Assembly (NCBI GenBank): GCA_030621685.1
Contig: JAUXHF010000028.1
Location: forward strand, 1-11,587
Direction of reading: 5' to 3'
Length of the DNA stretch: 11,587 bases
From: Spirochaetota bacterium
GTDB taxonomy: Bacteria > Spirochaetota > UBA12135 > COTS27
Both the position numbers and the translations under genes were made by a program. The notes beneath the pieces are model-generated. The model saw only the letters and a program-made list of their open reading frames with translations, had not been told where the DNA came from and made no database searches. Positions 8,173-11,587 of the stretch are shown here, one piece after another (the first letter of the stretch is position 1; the number at the start of each line of letters is the position of its first letter).

Positions 8173-8225
8173 TCTCATTTTTTTATGAATTACATGGCAA
8201 ATTTTAGTGATTTTATAACTTTTTA

Positions 8226-8254
8226 TTGACTTTTTATTGTATACTCTATACATT
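8226..8254 (+). promoter_or_regulatory. Candidate flavodoxin promoter with overlapping dyad operator
   Basis: TTGACT at 8226-8231 is a good -35. Candidate -10 boxes are TACATT (8249-8254, 17-bp spacer) or TATACA (8247-8252, 15-bp spacer). A perfect inverted repeat TGTATA-CTC-TATACA spans 8238-8252, in the spacer and across the -10, where a dimeric repressor would block polymerase. Flavodoxins are often induced by iron limitation or oxidative stress, so a metal or redox regulator is plausible, but the dyad does not match a full Fur box. Confidence 0.5.
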
Positions 8255-8302
8255 ATTCATGAAGTAGAAAAAGTAGTGAATATTTGAATGTGGAAGAAAT
8301 AA

Positions 8303-8860
8303 ATGGAGAAAAGTCTAAAAGTGGGTCTTTTCTACGGATCCGAAACTGGAAATACCAAAGAATACGCATTTGTGATAAAAGACTTGCTTTCTAGCACAAT
8401 TTTAGAAATGGACAAAGATCCTGTAGATATGGCAGCCTTTGATGTCGAGGATTTGCTGGAATACGATATGCTCATATTCGGCTCGCCTACTTGGAATATC
8501 GGCGAGCTACAAAGCGATATTGGCGAAGTGTTTGACGAATTTGACTCGATAGATTTAGCAGGAAAACTTGTGGCTATCTACGGATTTGGCGACCATGAAG
8601 GCTATCCTGATACCTACCAAGATGCCATTGGTATTTTGGGACGTAAACTGCGCGAGCGCGGAGCTAAACTTATTGGCTTTTCTGAAACAAGCGGACATCA
8701 CTTTGAAGAATCCTTAGGCATTGAAGAAGGAAAGTTTATGGGGCTGGCCCTAGACAACGATAACCAAGCCGAGCTAAGCGATGAACGTCTTAGGCTTTGG
8801 ACAAAACAGCTTATCAGCGAAGTCGCTGTTTTGCACCCTCCGCAAAAGATTTCATCATAG
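8303..8860 (+). CDS. Long-chain flavodoxin
   Basis: 185-aa FMN-binding electron carrier, cytosolic, which usually substitutes for ferredoxin under iron limitation. Seen: the FMN phosphate loop YGSETGNTKE at 11-20, the 60-residue loop SPTWNIGELQSD at 61-72 with Trp64 as the expected flavin-stacking residue, and FGDHEGYPDTYQDAIG at 95-110 with Tyr101 on the other face. The insertion typical of long-chain flavodoxins follows, then the C-terminal GLALDNDNQAELSDERL, close to cyanobacterial-type IsiB/FldA sequences as I remember them. Length fits the family (about 170-185). Start ATG 8303 has GGAAG at 8292-8296. It heads a plus-strand run of genes and is preceded by a promoter with an overlapping dyad. 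The partner reductase or oxidoreductase is not in the window. Confidence 0.95.
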   Translation: MEKSLKVGLFYGSETGNTKEYAFVIKDLLSSTILEMDKDPVDMAAFDVEDLLEYDMLIFGSPTWNIGELQSDIGEVFDEFDSIDLAGKLVAIYGFGDHEGYPDTYQDAIGILGRKLRERGAKLIGFSETSGHHFEESLGIEEGKFMGLALDNDNQAELSDERLRLWTKQLISEVAVLHPPQKISS

Positions 8861-8900
8861 AAAACCGCTACGCAAAAAGCAATACTATATAGAAAAAAAC

Positions 8901-9509
8901 ATGACAATAAAAACAAAATACAATCTTAGCAAGCAAGACCCATTATATTATTCATCATCGAACCAAGCCGAGACGGTGGAGCTTCGTGAATATGAATATA
9001 TTCGACTGAAAGGACAAGGCAAAACATTAGATACTGAATTCAATAATAAAGTAAGCACTCTGTTTTTTTTCAATAAAATAATCCAGCAAATTTGCCGAAA
9101 ACAAGAGCTTAACTTCTCTGTACCAAAATTAGAGGTTATGCGCTGGGTGGAAAAAGATCAATTCCAAGAACAGATTAACGAAGATGAATGGCATTGGATC
9201 TTACTCATCCGAAAATATGATTTTATTACCAACGATATGATAGAAGAAGCCAGAGATTATTGCATACGCAAAAAAGACTTGTCTGTAGTACAAGATATTA
9301 TCTGCGAGAAAGTTTCTATTGGCAAATGTGCTCAAATAATGCATTATGGAAAGATTGGCTCCGAGATATATTCCATCAAAGAGTTGCGCAAATACATGTC
9401 GGTCAACAATCTTAAAGAAAACGGTTTTTATCACGAGGTTCACCTCTCGTATCCTCGCAAGGTTATTCCTGAAAATATGAAGGCCATCTTGCGGCAACCT
9501 ATTCAATAA
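8901..9509 (+). CDS. GyrI-like small-molecule-binding domain protein
   Basis: 202-aa protein of the stand-alone GyrI-like (COG4832-type) family, related to the effector domains of BmrR/Rob/SbmC. Seen: an N-terminal LSKQDPLYYSS segment, the strand ELREYEYIRLKGQG at 27-40, VPKLEVMRWVE at 74-84, DEWHWILLIRKYDFIT at 95-110, VSIGKCAQIMHYGKIG at 138-153, and the family's hallmark C-terminus YHEVHLSYPRKVIPENMKAI at 177-196 leading into LRQPI. Glu136 lies where some members carry a functional glutamate, and some relatives hydrolyse cyclopropanoid toxins; whether this one does is unknown. The open frame reaches back to 8781 inside the flavodoxin gene, but homology begins just after ATG 8901, so that start is used. 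It lies 40 bp after flavodoxin and may be co-transcribed with it. No strong ribosome site is seen. Confidence 0.87.
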   Translation: MTIKTKYNLSKQDPLYYSSSNQAETVELREYEYIRLKGQGKTLDTEFNNKVSTLFFFNKIIQQICRKQELNFSVPKLEVMRWVEKDQFQEQINEDEWHWILLIRKYDFITNDMIEEARDYCIRKKDLSVVQDIICEKVSIGKCAQIMHYGKIGSEIYSIKELRKYMSVNNLKENGFYHEVHLSYPRKVIPENMKAILRQPIQ

Positions 9510-9543
9510 TTAACTAAATACAAATAGAACGGAGGATGATTTC

Positions 9544-9867
9544 ATGTCGAAATCTGATTTACCAGAAAAATATACTTTAGCAAGTATCACGACTTATCTA
9601 GCTACGGCTAACGACGTCGAGAAAAAAACAGCAAAAAATTTCCTAGAGAGTTTTCTTTTTATGATAGAACAAGGTGTCTTAGCGGGCAATCGTGTTCCAT
9701 TGGGCAATTTAGGGAAAATTTATATGCATAAAAAACCAGCAACAAAAGAACGTCAAGGACGCAACCCGGCCACTGGCCAGCCTATCACTATTCAGGCTAA
9801 GCCTCCTTCGCAAGTCTTAAAATTCAGCTTCAATAAAAGTTTTAAAGAAGTTTTAAATAAAAAGTAA
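9544..9867 (+). CDS. HU/IHF-family histone-like DNA-binding protein
   Basis: 107-aa nucleoid-associated protein, binding and bending DNA as a dimer. Seen: an N-terminal helical region (ASITTYLATANDVEKKTAKN), the saddle strand VPLGNLGKIYMHKKPATKER at 51-70, and the DNA-arm signature GRNPATGQPITIQAKP at 72-87 containing the conserved Pro that intercalates in HU/IHF. The C-terminal VLKFSFNKSFKEVLN matches the family's closing helix. It is somewhat longer than classic HU (about 90 aa), with an N-terminal extension of around 10 residues. The start is set by a strong GGAGG at 9531-9535, 8 nt before ATG 9544. It lies 34 bp after the GyrI-like gene, so could be transcribed with it, but the strong ribosome site suggests high independent expression. 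Confidence 0.93.
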   Translation: MSKSDLPEKYTLASITTYLATANDVEKKTAKNFLESFLFMIEQGVLAGNRVPLGNLGKIYMHKKPATKERQGRNPATGQPITIQAKPPSQVLKFSFNKSFKEVLNKK

Positions 9868-9892
9868 GCACTTAAACCAAAGACTTGCTTTT

Positions 9893-9911
9893 TTGCTTCG
9901 GCAACAATTTT
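9893..9911 (+). terminator. Weak candidate terminator after HU gene
   Basis: A short stem TTGC/GCAA with a TTCG tetraloop (9893-9904) is followed by CAATTTTTA. UUCG loops are unusually stable, but a 4-bp stem is short for an intrinsic terminator, so the call is tentative. The much stronger hairpin at 9940-9985 lies just beyond. Confidence 0.3.
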
Positions 9912-9939
9912 TATTTATTTTGTAGCTGTCATAGAAGCA

Positions 9940-9985
9940 TGCAGAGCGCCGAAGTTTAACATTTCTTAAACTTCGGCGCTCTGCA
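9940..9985. repeat. Perfect long inverted repeat (20-bp arms, 6-nt loop)
   Basis: The left arm at 9940-9959 starts TGCAGAGCGCC and ends GAAGTTTAA; the right arm at 9966-9985 is its exact reverse complement, with loop CATTTC. A further C-G pair (9938/9987) follows one mismatch. Neither strand has a T-run after the stem, so it is not a standard intrinsic terminator, although a stem this stable in RNA would still affect HU mRNA stability or transcription. It is GC-rich compared with its AT-rich flanks. It could be a dispersed palindromic element. Confidence 0.9.
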
Positions 9986-10023
9986 CGTTCATAACAAAAA
10001 CCCAGATTTGAAATTTTGAATTC

Positions 10024-10503
10024 TTGAAAATTCTGCGCTACATTTTCTTGTTTGGTGGTCTGCTTCTTTTTGTACTAGGCTGTTATGCCGTATATAGAAC
10101 ACTTAAGCTTGACCCGATACAACCAAAGATCACAGCGCTTAGTTTTCAGCAAAAATTAGCTGATGGCAGAAAACAATACCACGTTCGTGGTTGCGTTAAA
10201 TGCCATGGCATAAGCGGATTAGCTGACGGTGAGAAATCTTACCGGCTTAAAGCTAGCGGTTATTTCATCACCCCCTTAGCCATGCCCGCTTTGTATCTGC
10301 AAGGCTCTAGCCTATCCAATATAGAATATAGCCTGCTCTATGGCGTGAACACTCAGCTTTTACCCCTAGCCGTTCAAGGGAAACCTAGCCCTATGCCACG
10401 CTACACAAACTTGACCGATATCGAAATAAAAAACATCTCTCTTTATGTGCGGCTCTTAGCCGGATATAACGATGATATCGAAAATGCCCCAGCTAAAAAT
10501 TGA
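10024..10503 (+). CDS. Membrane-anchored monohaem c-type cytochrome
   Basis: 159-aa electron-transfer protein. The N-terminal hydrophobic segment (about 5-24, IFLFGGLLLFVLGC) is an uncleaved anchor, or less likely a lipoprotein signal given the atypical VLGC. One haem site CVKCH at 57-61 is followed by an SPMPRY motif at 122-127 whose Met124 is the probable distal haem ligand, then the final helix TDIEIKNISLYVRLLAG typical of class I cytochromes c. It should face the periplasm. Start is TTG at 10024: an in-frame TGA lies at 10009-10011, no ATG precedes the anchor, and the anchor needs this start. No clear Shine-Dalgarno is visible, so expression may be low or depend on the upstream structure. 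The redox partners are not in the window; flavodoxin lies nearby but in another compartment. Confidence 0.88.
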   Translation: MKILRYIFLFGGLLLFVLGCYAVYRTLKLDPIQPKITALSFQQKLADGRKQYHVRGCVKCHGISGLADGEKSYRLKASGYFITPLAMPALYLQGSSLSNIEYSLLYGVNTQLLPLAVQGKPSPMPRYTNLTDIEIKNISLYVRLLAGYNDDIENAPAKN

Positions 10504-10556
10504 TGCATTTTTTATTTAGCTTCTAATTTAACACCAAGCCCTTAACCCTTAAGTAG

Positions 10557-10751
10557 CTACGCAATAACACTAACTGCCCGGATATTGCTACTCTGTGCTA
10601 GCCTTAAAACCAAGACCGGCGCGGCGCGGCTCCATTCGAAACTTTCCTCTATAAAATTAGAAAACAAAACGCTTTCAAAAAGCATCTTGTTTTCATCAGC
10701 AAAGAAGAAGCGGCTTTCATAGAAGGGTAAGACCCTGCCCTGCCCCTGCAA
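10557..10751 (-). pseudogene. Decayed copy of the EF-hand protein gene
   Basis: A 64-codon frame whose middle aligns to the C-terminus of the intact EF-hand gene at 10851-11318: SNFIEESF is identical and the following W is shared. The loop has lost its ligands: positions 1, 6 and 12, which are D, G and E in the intact copy, are F, K and V here. A 3-bp insertion precedes the shared helix. Past the helix, small insertions carry the frame through the place where the intact copy stops, so the end (VLVLRLAQSSNIRAV) is translated former 3' flank. The N-terminal TM and linker are absent. It is best read as a fragment of a duplicated gene; a small functional protein is not excluded. Confidence 0.65.
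10561..10680. repeat. Direct repeat unit B (EF-hand C-terminus plus 3' flank)
   Basis: Matches 10783-10920 in the same orientation. Shared segments are GCAATAAC-TAACTGCC (10561-10579), ATATTGC (10582-10588), a 21-bp identical block (10591-10611) and ATAAAATTAGAAAA (10651-10664) followed by GCTTTC. Relative to the other copy it lacks about 30 bp near its left end and has small insertions around 10612-10620 and 10665. Confidence 0.8.
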
Positions 10752-10782
10752 GCTCCTTTAAAAAAAGTTAGCTGCTGCGCGT

Positions 10783-10920
10783 GCAATAACTAACTGCCTA
10801 GCCTACCTCTGGCCGTATACTTGCCCAAATATTGCCGCTCTGTGCTAGCCTTAAAACCGGCGCTGGCGCTGGCGCCAATTGAAACTTTCTTCTATAAAAT
10901 TAGAAAATTCGCTTTCTGAA
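10783..10920. repeat. Direct repeat unit A (EF-hand C-terminus plus 3' flank)
   Basis: Counterpart of 10561-10680. The identical 21-bp block lies at 10838-10858 and covers the stop codon of the intact EF-hand gene; ATAAAATTAGAAAA is at 10894-10907. About 30 bp (around 10799-10828) is absent from the other unit. Homology continues past the coding region into the 3' flank, so it reflects DNA duplication rather than a conserved protein motif alone. Confidence 0.8.
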
Positions 10921-11318
10921 AGACTGCCGTCCTTATCGCTATCGTAACCTTCAAAAATACCTTTGGACATATACTCTGTCATCTCAGCGCCAAACATAGG
11001 TTTTCCAAAAGAGCCACGAGCAGAAAATGCCCTGCCGCCACCACGCCTGCCAAAACGGGAACGGTCATGGTTTTCGCCATAAAAAATTCCGTGGTTATCA
11101 CCTCTGTCCAGCCCCATGCGGTCATTGTCAAACATATACCTAGCACCATTGCTAAACATAAAAATGCTTCCGAGAGCTAGGACAAATACAAACGTACCCA
11201 GTAGCGAAAAAAGGCTTATTTTCACCCAATGTTTTGCGAAAAAATTCCCTTTCTTTTCAGTTTTTGTTTTTTTATCAGCTGTTTCTTTGTTTTCAGTTGT
11301 TTCTTCTTTTTCTGTCAT
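10851..11318 (-). CDS. Single-TM protein with a C-terminal EF-hand calcium-binding loop
   Basis: 155-aa protein of unknown function. Order: a very charged Lys/Glu/Thr N-terminus (1-30), one TM segment at about 34-54, a Gly/Arg/Asp-rich linker (about 58-105, with RRGGGR), then a helix-loop-helix with the canonical loop DSDKDGSLSESE at 126-137. The loop has Asp at 1, 3 and 5, Gly at 6, Leu at 8 and Glu at 12, all the expected calcium ligands. The exit helix FSNFIEESF leads to a basic tail RQRQRRF. Topology suggests a cytoplasmic N-terminus and extracytoplasmic EF-hand, inferred. A single EF-hand may pair by dimerising. Start ATG 11318 is backed by AAGGAAG six nt upstream. Decayed copies of the same module lie on both sides. 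Confidence 0.78.
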   Translation of the reverse strand: MTEKEETTENKETADKKTKTEKKGNFFAKHWVKISLFSLLGTFVFVLALGSIFMFSNGARYMFDNDRMGLDRGDNHGIFYGENHDRSRFGRRGGGRAFSARGSFGKPMFGAEMTEYMSKGIFEGYDSDKDGSLSESEFSNFIEESFNWRQRQRRF

Positions 11319-11363
11319 TTTCGACTTCCTTATTTGTTGTTGTTGTTTACTTTCTGCTTGATA

Positions 11364-11379
11364 CTTTCTTAAAAGAAAG
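11364..11379. promoter_or_regulatory. Short palindrome upstream of the EF-hand gene
   Basis: CTTTCTT-AA-AAGAAAG is a perfect 7-bp-arm palindrome 46 bp upstream of the EF-hand gene start. It could be an operator or a small 5'-leader hairpin. In homopurine/homopyrimidine-rich DNA such a palindrome may also be chance. Confidence 0.3.
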
Positions 11380-11495
11380 CCAGAAAATCTATTTAATAGC
11401 TTTATTGTATTCCCTCAACTCAAGCCTGCCGCTTCTTCCCTTTTACTCATGCTGTTTGTTTCCAAAAAAGAAAGCTCAACTTCTCTAGCTCAGCC

Positions 11496-11587
11496 TTACC
11501 TGCAAAATCTTCCACTTGTAAAATTAGAAAATTCATCTAGCAGAAGTGTTCCAGTGTTCCGTCTTCATCTCTATTAAGAAGAATAAA
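11496..11587 (-). pseudogene. Third EF-hand copy, frameshifted by an 8-bp tandem duplication (cut by window edge)
   Basis: Read on the minus strand from the window edge, one frame gives FILLNRDEDGTL, the first half of an EF-hand loop, then hits TAG. A second frame gives LLDEFSNFTSGRFCR and ends with TAA at 11498-11496, matching the exit helix EFSNF of the intact copy. The break falls on two tandem copies of AGTGTTCC (plus strand, 11545-11552 and 11553-11560). Removing one copy joins the frames as NRDEDGTLLLDEFSNF, with ligand residues N1, D3, D5, G6, L8 and E12 all in place. The 16 bp at 11519-11534 are identical to 10895-10910 in the intact gene. The N-terminal part lies outside the window. 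Confidence 0.7.

Larger units (their letters stand above)
7922..8302. other. Divergent intergenic region between the SRPBCC gene and flavodoxin
   Basis: 381 bp, AT-rich, with no long frame. It holds the candidate flavodoxin promoter/operator (8226-8254), a TTGACA at 8147-8152 with a weak TAATCT 17 bp downstream (8170-8175) that could be a second promoter, and an orphan TAAGGAGG (8093-8100) followed by a 22-codon TTG frame. Minus-strand promoters for the SRPBCC gene must also lie here, but I could not identify one. A leader RNA is possible. Confidence 0.6.

Noticed and set aside
8781..8900. N-terminal extension of the GyrI-like protein into the flavodoxin gene
   Set aside because: It would overlap flavodoxin by 80 bp, and the extra residues (basic, Phe/Leu-rich) do not resemble the family, which begins near ATG 8901.
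10540..10555. CTTAA-CCC-TTAAG as a terminator after cytochrome c
   Set aside because: The 5-bp AT-rich stem with a 3-nt loop is too weak and has no T-tract.
10561..10920. The two repeat units as a CRISPR array or insertion-sequence ends
   Set aside because: There are only two units with internal indels, in direct orientation and overlapping coding sequence; no transposase or target duplication is seen.
11116..11488. Plus-strand hydrophobic frames opposite the EF-hand gene
   Set aside because: The Phe/Leu/Val-rich products are the antisense of a Lys/Glu-rich N-terminus and poly-purine leader, a typical artefact.

Overview
The window looks like a bacterial chromosome segment from an AT-leaning (by eye about 40% GC) Gram-negative organism. 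Several products carry export signals or membrane anchors, including a periplasmic-type S41 protease, a membrane-anchored c-type cytochrome and a DUF4159 protein. The DUF4159 plus large membrane protein pair resembles the distal part of a MoxR/DUF58/BatA-type operon. This fits spirochaetes, among other Gram-negative phyla, but no rRNA or other phylogenetic anchor is present, so the phylum is a guess. No tRNA, rRNA, insertion sequence, phage gene or CRISPR array was seen.

Left block (43-7921) is all on the minus strand. In transcription order it encodes an SRPBCC/START-fold protein, DapB (lysine and peptidoglycan precursor synthesis), an S41 C-terminal processing protease, and then a tight three-gene cluster. 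That cluster holds a two-TM extracytoplasmic protein of unknown function, an exported DUF4159 protein, and a FolC-type Mur ligase enlarged by low-complexity insertions. Gaps of 4 and 9 bp suggest the last three are co-transcribed.

A 381-bp divergent intergenic region (7922-8302) separates this block from a plus-strand block (8303-10503). It holds a candidate flavodoxin promoter with a perfect 6-bp-arm dyad near the -10, and an orphan strong Shine-Dalgarno followed by a 22-codon frame. The plus-strand genes are a long-chain flavodoxin, a GyrI-like small-molecule-binding protein, an HU-family DNA-binding protein and a TTG-initiated membrane-anchored monohaem cytochrome c. An unusually long perfect hairpin (20-bp arms) lies between HU and the cytochrome.

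Right end (10504-11587) is the most unusual part: three minus-strand copies of an EF-hand module in differing states. The central copy (10851-11318) is an intact single-TM protein with one canonical calcium-binding loop. The downstream copy (10557-10751) keeps the flanking sequence but has lost the calcium ligands and reads through the ancestral stop. The upstream copy, cut by the window edge (11496-11587), is frameshifted by an 8-bp tandem duplication; collapsing it restores a perfect EF-hand. This looks like a local EF-hand gene family being duplicated and decaying, and may extend beyond the window.
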